DNA of 64,000 bases, taken from assembly GCF_001276715.1 (NCBI RefSeq), contig NZ_LIUQ01000029.1, positions 1 through 64,000 on the forward strand, written 5' to 3'. The position numbers were made by a program, and so were the translations under genes. Below are positions 55,405 through 64,000 of the stretch, piece by piece (position 1 is the first letter of the stretch; every line of letters begins with the position of its first letter). The notes under the pieces are model-generated. The model was given only the letters and a program-made list of their open reading frames with translations, searched no databases and was not told the DNA's origin. The stretch comes from Planktothricoides sp. SR001 (GTDB lineage: Bacteria; Cyanobacteriota; Cyanobacteriia; Cyanobacteriales; Laspinemataceae).

Positions 55405-56394
55405 ATGGCTGATAAAAAATATATCCCCAACCCCGAACGTAAACCTCGCTTCTCTGGGTCAAAGTCAAGCTCTAAACCAAAAATTCACCAGAAGTCCGAG
55501 CGACTCCATGCTCATAAATCTCAGCCCCCCCTGGATCGTACCCAGGCAGAACCCCAACCCAGCGAGGAGCAAGAAAGCGATCGCACCGATGACCTGATCT
55601 ACGGTCGCCATCCCGTTCTCAGTGCCTTGGCCCAAGAACATAGTATTAACAAAATTTGGATTACCCCGCAATTACGCTACGATCCCCGGTTTCATACCTT
55701 ACTGATCGAAGCCAAAGCCAATGGCACGGTGATTGATGAAGTGGACTACCGCCGGTTAGATCAGATGACCGGCAAATCCAATCATCAAGGGGTGGTGGCG
55801 CAGGTGGCGCCCTATAAGTATTGGGAGCTTGACGATTTAATCACCCAGGCTCGGTCGGCGGTGGAAAAACCTGTTTTGTTAGCATCTGATGGCATTATGG
55901 ATCCCCATAACCTAGGGGCGATCGTCAGAACCGCCGAAGCGATCGGGGCGCAAGGGCTGGTGATCCCGCAGCGTCGGGCAGTGGGGATCACGTCCACAGT
56001 GATGAAAGTGGCAGCGGGCGCGTTAGCATCTTTTCCTGTAGCCCGGGTTGTCAATTTAAGTCGAGCTTTGGAACAATTAAAAGAGGCGGGCTTCTGGATT
56101 TATGGCGCGGCGGCAGAGGCGGGTGATTCCTTGTCTTCTGTGCAGTTCACCGAAGCCACCGTCCTGGTGGTCGGTTCCGAAGGAGAGGGTTTAAACTTGT
56201 TGACACAACGCTGTTGCGATCAATTAGTTTCGATTCCCCTGCAAGGAAAAACCCCTAGTTTGAATGTGTCTGTAGCTACGGGAATGATTCTGTACGAGAT
56301 TTATCGTCAGCGATCGCAGCAACAGCTACATCTGAAAATTAAAACAGCCGATAACATTGAAAAAATAAAGACCAGGGAGTATAAAGAAATTTAA
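55405..56394 (+). CDS. rlmB: 23S rRNA 2'-O-methyltransferase RlmB (SpoU family)
   Basis: 329 residues from ATG at 55405 (aggacatcctgac upstream). The TTG at 55381 is less likely. A basic disordered N-terminus precedes the substrate-binding part ([14 protein letters not shown]) and the SPOUT domain: [71 protein letters not shown]. It methylates a guanosine in 23S rRNA (G2251 in E. coli). Confidence 0.92.
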   Translation: MADKKYIPNPERKPRFSGSKSSSKPKIHQKSERLHAHKSQPPLDRTQAEPQPSEEQESDRTDDLIYGRHPVLSALAQEHSINKIWITPQLRYDPRFHTLLIEAKANGTVIDEVDYRRLDQMTGKSNHQGVVAQVAPYKYWELDDLITQARSAVEKPVLLASDGIMDPHNLGAIVRTAEAIGAQGLVIPQRRAVGITSTVMKVAAGALASFPVARVVNLSRALEQLKEAGFWIYGAAAEAGDSLSSVQFTEATVLVVGSEGEGLNLLTQRCCDQLVSIPLQGKTPSLNVSVATGMILYEIYRQRSQQQLHLKIKTADNIEKIKTREYKEI

Positions 56395-56444
56395 AGATTC
56401 AGGGCGCTGGAAAAGCCCACAGCAGCAAACAATCGATTGGTGAC

Positions 56445-56741
56445 ATGGCGAGGTATATGAAAACACTCAAAGAACTGATGATCAACTTACTGAATTATTT
56501 TGGATTAGCCTGGTGGGTAGAAATTGTTACAGAAACTCCCCGGTGTACCTACTATTTCGGGCCTTTTTTTACCAAAACCGAGGCAGAAATTGCCAAATCT
56601 GGATATATCGACGATCTTGAACAAGAAGGCGCTCAGGGGATTGCTTTTCTAGTTAAACGCTGTAAACCCAATCTGCTCACCATCTCTGATGACCTGGAAG
56701 AAATCCCCAGCCCCACTGGTAAACCTGCTTTCAACCTCTAA
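56445..56741 (+). CDS. DUF1816 protein, copy 1
   Basis: The 98-residue product has GLAWWVEIVTETPRCTYYFG followed by PFFTKTEAEIAKSGYIDDLE and EGAQGIAFLVKRCKP, the DUF1816 pattern. It lies 50 bp downstream of rlmB on the same strand, so it may be cotranscribed. Homologues are confined mainly to cyanobacteria and have been linked to phycobilisome-related (CpcD-like) proteins; function unproven. A paralog is at 60604. Confidence 0.85.
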   Translation: MARYMKTLKELMINLLNYFGLAWWVEIVTETPRCTYYFGPFFTKTEAEIAKSGYIDDLEQEGAQGIAFLVKRCKPNLLTISDDLEEIPSPTGKPAFNL

Positions 56742-56779
56742 ACTTGGAGGAGTCAATCTGTCCAGCAACCATAAAAAAT

Positions 56780-57688
56780 CTAATTTGTTAAAAAGCTAAC
56801 AATCTGGGGATTAAAAGCCAACCACTGGTCAATATCTGTGAGCATTTTCCCTGGGATCTCCCAAGGGAATAGGTGGGCGGTATTCGGATAGCACTGCCAC
56901 TGGGAATTTTTCATCCGGTTGGCAGTTTCTTGACTGGATGCCGCCGTAATATGTCGGTCTTCTGATCCTGCTAATACTAAACAAGGACATTGGATCTCGG
57001 ACATTTCCGAGATTCGGTTATAGCCCAATTTCAAGGCATGATTTAAGGCTTGGTTTGCCTGCCGACTGGTTTGAAGATAGGCCGCGATCGCTTCTTGAGC
57101 GAGATACTGATAAGCCAGTGGGGTATGTTGCTGAATCAAGTAACGAAACAGCGATCGCTTCCCCAATAGGTTGATGTTCCATTGCATCCCTGGCTTGATC
57201 CAGTTCAAAATGCCGCATAAGCCGGTATAAAACAAATCCTGCCAACTGACCGGGGGATGATTACTCCGAGGTCTGGCTGCCGTAGCCACCAAAATCAACC
57301 CCGTAAATTTTTCTGGATTTGTCAGGGCTAATTCTAAACTCAGAATCCCTCCCAAAGACCAGCCCAACAGCAAGCAACGCTCAATATTTAATCGTTCCAG
57401 CAGTGCTTCTAAGTCCAGCAAATGATCGTGCATCTGAAACTCTGTCTGAGTCCGACTTTGGCCATATCCCCGTAAATCTGGCGCGATTACTTGAAATCTT
57501 TGAGACAAATGATTGGTAAATACAGACATACAACCGCCGGAACCTGGATGTCCATGTAAGCAAAGAATCGGAAATCCTTGACCTTTTATGTTGAAATTCA
57601 GATCCACAATGTTTTGAGAATTGTTTTGAGAATTGTTTTGAGAATTGTATCGACTTTTTGGCATTTTATTAAGCATTTTATTAAGCAT
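56780..57688 (-). CDS. Alpha/beta hydrolase
   Basis: 302 residues from ATG at 57688. Two further in-frame ATGs lie at 57676 and 57664 within a 12-bp repeat (atgcttaataaa). The longer frame to 57808 would overlap the beta-lactamase gene. The fold is clear: PILCLHGHPGSGGC (oxyanion His-Gly), VIAPDLRGYGQS, LLLGWSLGGILSLEL (nucleophile Ser), VLAGSEDRHIT (Asp) and NTAHLFPWEIPG (His). Substrate unknown. A 12-bp repeat gives NNSQNNSQN just upstream of the domain. Confidence 0.85.
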   Translation of the reverse strand: MLNKMLNKMPKSRYNSQNNSQNNSQNIVDLNFNIKGQGFPILCLHGHPGSGGCMSVFTNHLSQRFQVIAPDLRGYGQSRTQTEFQMHDHLLDLEALLERLNIERCLLLGWSLGGILSLELALTNPEKFTGLILVATAARPRSNHPPVSWQDLFYTGLCGILNWIKPGMQWNINLLGKRSLFRYLIQQHTPLAYQYLAQEAIAAYLQTSRQANQALNHALKLGYNRISEMSEIQCPCLVLAGSEDRHITAASSQETANRMKNSQWQCYPNTAHLFPWEIPGKMLTDIDQWLAFNPQIVSFLTN

Positions 57689-57722
57689 TTTCTGAAAATT
57701 AGTTATGGGTGATTTGTTCCGA

Positions 57723-59108
57723 TCATAAATGTCCGTTGCGTAAAATATACTCCGCAATTTCAGAAACCACTTGGCGAATCGTCGGTTCACTGTAGTAACC
57801 ATCATCAATTACCGTGATAATGTAAGTTTCACCGAAAAGATTCATGGCTAAAGTTGTGCCTAAAACTTCGGAAGTTTGACCCGTTTTTTCCCCAAGCCAA
57901 TTACCAATAGCAGACTCAATTCCGGCAAATCCTAAAGCGCGATCGTACTGACTTTCTAAGGCTAAAATTAATCGTTCATCCCCTAGATGTTGGCGATTAT
58001 AAATTTGCATCATCATCTCCGTCAGTTCATCACTGGTCAACAGGTTGCGACTATGACCAGGGTTGCTGGGCATGATGCGATCTCCCATCATTTTAAACCC
58101 AATGTGCATATCTTTAAATCCACGTTCTGCTAACACTTGATTGATATAATCCCATCCCAAATAATCAATCAGTTGATTCGTCGCAATATTACTACTTTTG
58201 GCAATCATCTCTTTTAACACCGTTTCAATGGGATATTTTTGACCCACCCCAATCTCTGAGGCATCCTCGGTAAAGTTACTCGGATCCACATAAATCGGAG
58301 TGTCAAAGCGAATATTTTCCGTGGTTAATTTATGCATAACGGCCACTGCCACCGGCAATTTCATTAAACTGGCGGCGGAGCGGGGATATTCGTTGCCCCG
58401 CAAACGACGACACCGATGACTTTGCAAATGGCAAATGGTAATTTTTGCTTGATTAGATAGTCCACTGCGTTGGGCAATTTCCGCTAAAAAATCTGATTGG
58501 GCGACTTCTAAGCGATAGGTGATGTCAGCTAAATTCTGTTGGTAGCTGGCAATTTTCTCACGAGCGCGGTTCGCGTAGCGATCCGCTGAAGCGGAATCGC
58601 CATACTCTGACCCTGGATCAATTTTGCTTAAAGTATCAATGGCTTCTTGCCAGAGAGATTTGGTTTTTTGAAGACTCTGGACATTAGCCCCAGCATTTTT
58701 CCCTAACTCAGTCGCTTGGGTGGCGAGTTTCATCCCTTGATCCCAAAACAATTTAAGCCCAACTTGTTGCAACTTTTGATTTTCTACCACTTGTAAATGT
58801 TGTGACAGGGCATCATATTGCTGTAACAGTCTTTGACTATCGGGAAAAGTCAAAGCTACCGACTCCTGTGGCGTAGCAGAACACAGAGCTTCTGTCGATT
58901 TTGCCTCGACCGAATCAACTGACTGCACCGCCATATTTGCCTGAATGCGGGGCTGATTTTTTGGCGGTAAACAAGCCCGATCGCTAGATGGGGGTGATTT
59001 AGCTTCAGGGGAAGGCACCCAAATTCCCAAGATTAGACCCAATGAACTGGTTAGCGCGATCGCTAAATATTTACGCCGATCCACACTTCTTCTGCGTTGA
59101 TACACCAA
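57723..59108 (-). CDS. Class-A beta-lactamase-like serine hydrolase, membrane-anchored
   Basis: The 461-residue product has an N-terminal membrane segment (YLAIALTSSLGLILGIWV), a helical/coiled region to about 200 and a penicillin-binding-type domain: SLMK as SxxK near residue 246, SNIATNQLIDYLGWDYINQV (SxN-like) and EKTGQTSEVLGTT (KTG). It is therefore periplasmic-side. It could hydrolyse beta-lactams or act on peptidoglycan; many cyanobacterial homologues are annotated broadly. A repeat-derived segment (gttcgcgtagcgatccgctgaa..., 58566-58600) is inserted in frame in the linker. Confidence 0.85.
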   Translation of the reverse strand: MVYQRRRSVDRRKYLAIALTSSLGLILGIWVPSPEAKSPPSSDRACLPPKNQPRIQANMAVQSVDSVEAKSTEALCSATPQESVALTFPDSQRLLQQYDALSQHLQVVENQKLQQVGLKLFWDQGMKLATQATELGKNAGANVQSLQKTKSLWQEAIDTLSKIDPGSEYGDSASADRYANRAREKIASYQQNLADITYRLEVAQSDFLAEIAQRSGLSNQAKITICHLQSHRCRRLRGNEYPRSAASLMKLPVAVAVMHKLTTENIRFDTPIYVDPSNFTEDASEIGVGQKYPIETVLKEMIAKSSNIATNQLIDYLGWDYINQVLAERGFKDMHIGFKMMGDRIMPSNPGHSRNLLTSDELTEMMMQIYNRQHLGDERLILALESQYDRALGFAGIESAIGNWLGEKTGQTSEVLGTTLAMNLFGETYIITVIDDGYYSEPTIRQVVSEIAEYILRNGHL

Positions 59109-59492
59109 ACTACCTCACACCATCCAAAAGACATCTAGGATCCTATATTGTACAAAGCTTAATCGGCAACAGGTAATATTTTATACCTATTCGTTATTTA
59201 TTATTCGTTATTAGTTATTGGACTCAGCGGCAGTGGAGAGGAAAGAGGATGCTGATGAAAGAGTGGAGAGGAAGCATATGAAAGAAAAATATTCACTTTT
59301 CCCTTTGGAAAAATAACAAATAACAAATAACAAATAACAAATAACAAATAACAAATAACAAATAACAAATAACAAATAACAAATAACAAATAAAGCCCGG
59401 CTTTTTTGACAAAAAGCCGGGCGATGGAGGTAGTCATATAAAATTTGATTTTTCTTGGGATATTTATGATTGTTTGACCCTAAAAGTCTTGT
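59109..59492. repeat. Heptamer array and hairpin
   Basis: About twelve copies of aaataac at 59312-59393, followed by a strong hairpin at 59395-59422. The region between 59109 and 59310 shows inverted ttattcgttattag/aataacaaat words. No gene. Confidence 0.8.
59395..59422. terminator. Bidirectional terminator candidate
   Basis: Perfect 12-bp stem gcccggcttttt / aaaaagccgggc with a 4-nt loop. The A/T-rich base of the loop side and the position between two minus-strand genes fit a terminator for the zinc-ribbon gene. Confidence 0.65.
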
Positions 59493-59741
59493 CTATACTA
59501 CATTCATCAAAGTATGAGAATGATGGGTCATAGTATCTTTTTTATTAACCACTGATTTGTTAAGCACCGATACGGAGGAAATACTGACCAAACGCTCTAA
59601 TCTTTGGACTCGTTGATGACGATCTTGAACGATAGAGTCGAGGTCAGGCATTTCTTGCCAGCAATGAGTGCAGAATAAATAAACACCATTATGGCGAGCG
59701 TGCCGGAGCAGTGGGGTAGAGCAACAAGGACAAGTGTTCAT
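59493..59741 (-). CDS. Zinc-ribbon protein, 82 aa
   Basis: Two CxxC knuckles (C4-P-C-C7 and C24-T-H-C27) frame LLRHARHNGVYLFC, a compact zinc ribbon. The rest is helical (VQDRHQRVQRLERLVSIS) with a Ser/Thr/Asn-rich tail. Such proteins are frequent in cyanobacteria with no established role. Likely a DNA-, RNA- or protein-binding adaptor. Confidence 0.7.
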   Translation of the reverse strand: MNTCPCCSTPLLRHARHNGVYLFCTHCWQEMPDLDSIVQDRHQRVQRLERLVSISSVSVLNKSVVNKKDTMTHHSHTLMNVV

Positions 59742-59821
59742 AATGGATCTTCACATTTTTGAGAGGTTTTTATCAATGATTAAAAAAAGAAGCAGGTTAA
59801 TTGGCGGAAAAGATTACGGTA

Positions 59822-60043
59822 TTATCTGGTAGCGCGGATATCTGCAAAGTAGAACCGCTCAACGCCAAACAGAAGACCCATAATTAACAATTGCACGCCC
59901 CAAGGTGCCACGGCAAACCCCCACACAAAGCACACAAAACCACTCAAAGCAGCAACTACTGAGGGGACATCATGCCCACTACGCAGATACACGAAGATCG
60001 ATATCAGCGCAATGGTTAATAGTGTGAAGTAGGTGGAGAGCAT
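59822..60043 (-). CDS. Small membrane protein, 73 aa
   Basis: Hydrophobic nearly throughout: YFTLLTIALISIFVYL, VVAALSGFVCFVWGFAVAPW and VQLLIMGLLFGVERFYF suggest three short or two membrane helices, ending in charged DIRATR. ATG at 60043 follows gaggttct. No family recognised. Confidence 0.65.
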   Translation of the reverse strand: MLSTYFTLLTIALISIFVYLRSGHDVPSVVAALSGFVCFVWGFAVAPWGVQLLIMGLLFGVERFYFADIRATR

Positions 60044-60603
60044 ACCGAGAACCTCTTTGGTTGATTTTTTATCGGCGGAATTTGAATGAATGCGTTTTTA
60101 ATTTGATTCTAACCATGAGGTTATCCGCTAAATGTGAAGATGCTGTGAAGAAATCATCGGGGAGCAAAAAAAATTATATTTTCCCTTAAGACCTTGGCTG
60201 AAAGGATCCGAGATATTGCCGGATCGCCGGTTCTGGCTCAAAGTATAAATCTTGTAAAAGGAGATCCCGAATCAAAATTATTAGTTATTAGTTATTGATT
60301 AATAGTTATTACTTATTACGTATTAAATATTAATTATTTGTTATTGATTATTGGTTATTGGTTTGCCGGGAAAGAACGTTAGATTTTTTGAGGCAACCGA
60401 AAATGGATTAAGGGGGTTTTAGACGCGGATTGCGAAATAAAAATTTTCCCCCTGTAACCAGCACCAAGTCCTGGTCAAGCTTACCTTTAAAAGGGCGATC
60501 GCTCTCTAATCGGTTTTTAATCGCTCTTTAATCCTTAATAAAGATCAGCAATCAGTAAATTCTGAGTGCTATCCCTACCGGAACGGTGGCGATATTTTTC
60601 CAA
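60044..60603. other. Gap with AT repeats
   Basis: ttattagttattgattaatag-type repeats at 60283-60365 and HIP1 near 60495. No gene seen. Confidence 0.5.
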
Positions 60604-60855
60604 CTATGATTCGTCAAAAATGGTTAATTCTACGGGGTGACAGCGCTGAATGTTCACTTCAATGCCTTGGGCGCCTTCTGCTTCTAAATCTTCTATATAA
60701 CCTAAGTGAGCAATTTCGGCTTCTTGCTTGGTGACAAATGGCCCGAAATAGTAAATGCACTTGGGTTCAGCGGTAATAATTTCTATCCACCAGGCTAATC
60801 CTGCTTTGTCCATATAAGAGCTAAAAGTATCTTCAAGGATTTCAGATAACTTCAT
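60604..60855 (-). CDS. DUF1816 protein, copy 2
   Basis: The 83-residue product has AGLAWWIEIITAEPKCIYYF, VTKQEAEIAHLGYIEDLEAE and GAQGIEVNIQRCHP, collinear with the copy at 56445. Its ATG overlaps the TGA of the preceding 60852-61154 ORF (ATGA), suggesting translational coupling. Confidence 0.85.
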   Translation of the reverse strand: MKLSEILEDTFSSYMDKAGLAWWIEIITAEPKCIYYFGPFVTKQEAEIAHLGYIEDLEAEGAQGIEVNIQRCHPVELTIFDES

Positions 60856-61154
60856 AATAAGGTGTCCAAATAATTTTCCCAGATCACTATGATTTTAAAA
60901 AATACACGATAAATCTGGGTGTTCAACGACACCACATAACTAGAAACTATAGATCCCCTGTTTTCGTTAAAAAATTTTGTTTTAAGAACAAGCGGGGATG
61001 TGTTGCTCCGTGTTGATCCGTCTTGGGGAGCTAGGGTGATGGGATCGCCTGCGGGATGAACAATTCCCTTGGGAAACCGAAGATCCAGATAGTAATGGCG
61101 GGGCTGGGTTGGCGGTGACTGAATTTTGCCATCAATGCCATAAATATTTAGCAA
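60852..61154 (-). CDS. Hypothetical protein upstream of DUF1816 copy 2
   Basis: The 100-residue product starts MLNIYGIDGKIQSPPTQPRH followed by YYLDLRFPKGIVHPAGDPITL, a plausible globular or linker-type N-terminus. From about residue 45 it becomes less protein-like. The ATGA overlap with the next gene supports translation. It may be a real small gene with a decayed C-terminus. Family unknown. Confidence 0.45.
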   Translation of the reverse strand: MLNIYGIDGKIQSPPTQPRHYYLDLRFPKGIVHPAGDPITLAPQDGSTRSNTSPLVLKTKFFNENRGSIVSSYVVSLNTQIYRVFFKIIVIWENYLDTLL

Positions 61155-61245
61155 TTTAGCAATTTATCATGGCCAGCCCATGATAAATTTTCAGATATTC
61201 TGACATGAAGGTGGGACTTGGCGATCGCCAAGTCCCGTCATGGTA

Positions 61246-61632
61246 TCATGTTAAGAATGGCCAACCCAAGGTCTTCGCGACTTGATTCGCTAAACTCATC
61301 GGATCGAACGGCTTGGCGATAATTCCTGTCACCCCTAAATCGGAGAATCGATTTTGATCCGCTGATAAAACTTTAGCGGTTAGCAAAATTACGGGTATTT
61401 TTCGCGTTTTAGGATTGGCTTTTAGCTGATTAAACGTTGCTGGGCCATCCATTTCTGGCATCATTACATCCAGTAAAATTGCATCTGGCTGTTCGGTTAA
61501 TGCTAAGGCCAAACCATCTTCTCCAGAACAAGCTGCCACGACTTCCCAGCCGCCAATCATTTCTAAACTGAGTTGAGCTACCTCGCGAATATCATCTTCA
61601 TCATCAATCACTAGGATTCTTTTTGTGGTCAC
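61246..61632 (-). CDS. CheY-like response regulator
   Basis: The 128-residue product is a single receiver domain: VIDDEDDI (acidic pocket), phosphoacceptor Asp55 in LLDVMMPEMDG, Thr85 in LLTAK and Lys107 in IAKPFDP. No output domain, so it signals through protein contacts. It is likely a partner of the histidine kinase encoded about 800 bp upstream on the same strand. Confidence 0.93.
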   Translation of the reverse strand: MTTKRILVIDDEDDIREVAQLSLEMIGGWEVVAACSGEDGLALALTEQPDAILLDVMMPEMDGPATFNQLKANPKTRKIPVILLTAKVLSADQNRFSDLGVTGIIAKPFDPMSLANQVAKTLGWPFLT

Positions 61633-62253
61633 AGGTTTCCTCCTAGTCTTTTGGAGTGGTTGTACATAATTTTATGGCAATTATCAGCCAATTATTTTAT
61701 CAATAAGTCAGGGATTTACCTCAATTGATATCTAATAATATCTAAAAAAATTAGATGGCTTGACAATCTATTAATATATTTTTCTTTGCTGCCGGTTGTT
61801 GTCAAATAAAATTTAGTTGACTTTGATTTTGTCGTTTGGCCAAACCTTTTGTTTGTTAAGGATTTAGGTAGTGTATTGCGATCGGGTTGCTGCTCAATTT
61901 CGCATTTAATCGGCAGGCGGTTTTCCAGGATCCAATTTAACGCTCAAAATTCATTGTCTAGCACTAGGTCTAGCACCAGGTCTAGCACTAGAAAATTGAA
62001 ATCATAATTTTGACGGGTGTAACAAAAACCTTGATTGGTTTGGGGATGCCCAGCCTAAGCTAGGTTTATGCTTATCATCATAATTAATTGTATTCTATTT
62101 GACAAAATTTGCTGTAACTTTTTACAAAAATTTAACAAATCCATTGTTTTTTTGACTTTTTTGACAAAAAATTTTCGTAATTTTGGGTGAAACCTAATAG
62201 ATTTAGGCGAAGCTGATGCTATGAAAGCCAGTATTTAGGAAAAAAACCCCCGC

Positions 62254-62291
62254 CCCCCGCTTTCCCCCGCTTTCGCGGGGGAAAGCGGGGG
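62254..62291. repeat. 17-bp-stem GC-rich hairpin
   Basis: cccccgctttcccccgc and its perfect complement, loop tttc. Probably a repeat or terminator for the kinase transcript. Confidence 0.75.
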
Positions 62292-62335
62292 CAGGCTTAA
62301 ATTGTTTCAGCCAAAATTGCCCCTGATTACATCTT

Positions 62336-62370
62336 CACAAATTCTCAGAGATTATCTCTGAGAATTTGTG
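62336..62370. terminator. 16-bp-stem hairpin downstream of the kinase gene
   Basis: cacaaattctcagaga (62336-62351) and tctctgagaatttgtg (62355-62370) flank a 3-nt loop. It lies about 75 bp beyond the kinase stop on the minus strand. Confidence 0.65.
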
Positions 62371-62444
62371 GCAGATGGGGGATTTGATTCAGTCAGATTT
62401 TCCCGTGGAGAATTGCCAGGGGAATTACCAGTGGTATTTTCCGG

Positions 62445-64000
62445 TCATATTTCCGAGGGCAAGGGTAAACTGACATAGAAACAAGAACCTTGACCGGGCT
62501 GACTTTCTGCCCAAATTTGACCTCTATGATAGTCAATAATACTCCGGCAAATCGCTAAACCTAGGCCGGTGCCTCCTTTTTTGCGGGAGTCAGAAGAGTC
62601 TACTTGTTGAAAGCGACCAAAAATCGTTTCTAGCTTGTCAGGAGGAATGCCGCGTCCTTGATCTTGGACCCTAATTAGTAAGGTTCTGCGAGTTGTCCCA
62701 GGGCTGAAAGATTTTTCTTGGATTTCGGCATTAAACCAGACCGAGGTGGAACGTTCAGAGAACTTGATGGCATTACTGAGTAAGTTGGTTAAAACTTGAA
62801 AGATGCGATCGCTATCTCCCCAGACTGGGGTGGACAAAGGCTCGACGATGAGAGTGATTCCCTCCTTTTCTGCGAGCGATCGCATGGTATCACTGGCTTG
62901 TACCATTAGGTCAGCCAAATCAAACATTTGCTGCCGCATTGTCACCTGACCCGATTGAATGCGCTCTAAATCCAGAATGTCATTAATTAAGCGAACTAAT
63001 CGATCGGTATTCGCTACGGCAATGTCGAGCATTCGTTGGGCTTTTTCCGGGTTACTTTTGAGGACGCCAGAGGCTAAAAGTCCCATAGCGCCACGAATTG
63101 AGGTCAGGGGGGTACGCAGTTCATGGCTGACGACGGAGATAAATTCGTTTTTCATTCGTTCGATCACCAGGCGATCGCTAATATCATTAAAGGTGACAAC
63201 CGCCCCGACAATTTTTCCTTGTTCTTTAATCGGTACACAAATGTAGTCTACGGGGAATGTCGTACAGTTTTTGCGCCAAAATACGGCATCTGTCGCATGG
63301 TGAACCGATCCATCCTTGAGGGCTGCATAGATCGGGGCAGAATTTGAGTTGAGAATGATGCTAAAAGGCTTACCATGTAGTTCGGTGATGGAATAGCCCA
63401 ACATTTGCGCGGCAGATCGATTAATAAAGGTGGTGTTTCCTTGTTCGTCCAGACCGCAGATGCCTTCTCCCGCAGAGTTTAAAATTAACTCGTTGTGATG
63501 CCGAATTCTTTCTAAAGCTTCTTCGACGCGCTTTAAATCGGTGATATCTCTGGCAATGGTTGAGACGCCGATAATTTCACCTTTGCGGTCTTTGATCGGA
63601 GATAGGGTGAGAGAAACATGAATTTGTTGGCCGTCTTTGCGTCGATGTACGGTTTCATAGTGGTCAATACTGGTTCCTTTTCCAATTCCGGCGAGGAGTT
63701 GCGGCACTTCCGAGGCGCGATCGGGCAAACTCAGGAACAAAATTGAACGTCCCAGCACTTCAGCAGCAGTGTAGCCATAAATCCGTTCTGCCCCAGCATT
63801 CCAAGATTTAACGATGCCATCCAGGGTTTTGCCAATAATCGCATCATCGCTGGATTCGACAATGGAGGCTAAACGGATTAAAGCAGCTTCGGCGACACGG
63901 CGATCGGTCACATCCCGACCAATCACTACAATCGCGTTGCGAGAACCATCTGAGTGGAATAAGGGGACTTTAGTCATTTCAAAGTTTCTGGGACGTCCAT
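62445..64000 (-). CDS. PAS-domain sensor histidine kinase, partial (N-terminus outside window)
   Basis: The frame continues without a stop to base 64000: residues before the ATG at 63977 read GRPRNFEMTKVPLFHSDGS, typical of the end of a PAS domain, so the true start is outside. Visible order: PAS/PAC end, PAS (SSDDAIIGKTLDGIVKSWNA), PAC, PAS (ILNSAGEGICGLDEQGNT), HisKA with SVVSHELRTPLTSIRG (phosphorylated His), and HATPase with N box VLTNLLSNAIKFS, G1 VQDQGRGIPPDKLE and G2 GGTGLGLAI. It phosphorylates a response regulator, possibly the one at 61246. Soluble in the visible part. Confidence 0.93.
   Translation of the reverse strand, partial: GRPRNFEMTKVPLFHSDGSRNAIVVIGRDVTDRRVAEAALIRLASIVESSDDAIIGKTLDGIVKSWNAGAERIYGYTAAEVLGRSILFLSLPDRASEVPQLLAGIGKGTSIDHYETVHRRKDGQQIHVSLTLSPIKDRKGEIIGVSTIARDITDLKRVEEALERIRHHNELILNSAGEGICGLDEQGNTTFINRSAAQMLGYSITELHGKPFSIILNSNSAPIYAALKDGSVHHATDAVFWRKNCTTFPVDYICVPIKEQGKIVGAVVTFNDISDRLVIERMKNEFISVVSHELRTPLTSIRGAMGLLASGVLKSNPEKAQRMLDIAVANTDRLVRLINDILDLERIQSGQVTMRQQMFDLADLMVQASDTMRSLAEKEGITLIVEPLSTPVWGDSDRIFQVLTNLLSNAIKFSERSTSVWFNAEIQEKSFSPGTTRRTLLIRVQDQGRGIPPDKLETIFGRFQQVDSSDSRKKGGTGLGLAICRSIIDYHRGQIWAESQPGQGSCFYVSLPLPSEI

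Larger units (their letters stand above)
61633..62444. other. Gap with two long hairpins
   Basis: AT-rich with direct repeats of ctagcac(t/c)aggt at about 61968-61991. A 17-bp-stem hairpin at 62254-62291 and a 16-bp-stem hairpin at 62336-62370 follow. No ORF. Confidence 0.65.

Noticed and set aside
57689-57808. Longer N-terminus of the alpha/beta hydrolase
   Set aside because: It would overlap the beta-lactamase-like gene by more than 80 bp in another frame, and family members start nearer the hydrolase core.
1-64000. tRNA or rRNA genes
   Set aside because: I looked for T-loop words such as ggttcgaatcc in the gaps and found none in a cloverleaf context. This is a manual scan and could miss one.

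Overview
The window looks like part of a cyanobacterial chromosome. GCGATCGC (HIP1) octamers are scattered throughout, short heptamer tandem repeats and interspersed palindromes fill most gaps, and many proteins belong to cyanobacteria-rich families (DUF1816, DUF29, vMAP/NB-ARC and AAA-like STAND ATPases, SLH proteins, a phosphorylase-kinase-like GH15 protein). A filamentous Oscillatoriales-type genome is my inference. I saw no tRNA, rRNA or CRISPR array.

Layout. 1-9.8 kb: two paralogous minus-strand surface-type genes (one cut by the window edge, one beta-helix/SLH protein), an 18-copy 20-bp tandem array, an SGNH-like secreted protein, a GT2 glycosyltransferase, a rhomboid with a substituted active site, a thioredoxin-TPR protein and a WecB/TagA glycosyltransferase. 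9.8-34.6 kb: an accessory region. It holds a Septu-like ATPase + HNH-TPR pair (the HNH gene is frameshifted), a DUF29 protein, a solitary C5 DNA methyltransferase, the phosphorylase-kinase-like protein, a decapitated BrnT toxin beside its intact antitoxin, a MITE-like insertion, a REP-type transposase carrying a palindrome in its own ORF, an AT-rich three-gene cassette, an acnB fragment, NB-ARC ATPases, a zeta-toxin pair, a DrrAB-type ABC exporter, a DUF4419 protein, a broken DUF433 antitoxin and a histidine decarboxylase.

35.4-50.2 kb holds the most unusual part. A vMAP-HTH ATPase and an AAA-like/14-blade WD40 ATPase lie 12 bp apart. They are followed on the same strand by four genes whose products share one N-terminal membrane-hairpin motif but end in different modules: coiled coil only; coiled coil + PLD-like + TPR; coiled coil only; coiled coil + seven-blade WD40. 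This looks like an undescribed family of membrane-anchored scaffold proteins, possibly working with the STAND ATPases.

50.3-64 kb: mostly housekeeping and regulatory genes (trpD, a retropepsin-like protease, carA, a STAS-domain protein with an unclear start codon, mini-RNase III, rlmB, two DUF1816 proteins, an alpha/beta hydrolase, a class-A beta-lactamase-like protein, small membrane and zinc-ribbon proteins, a CheY-like regulator and a PAS histidine kinase cut by the window edge).

Limits: all family calls come from reading motifs and remembered family patterns, without database searches. Start codons were chosen by Shine-Dalgarno spacing and by where the recognisable domain begins.
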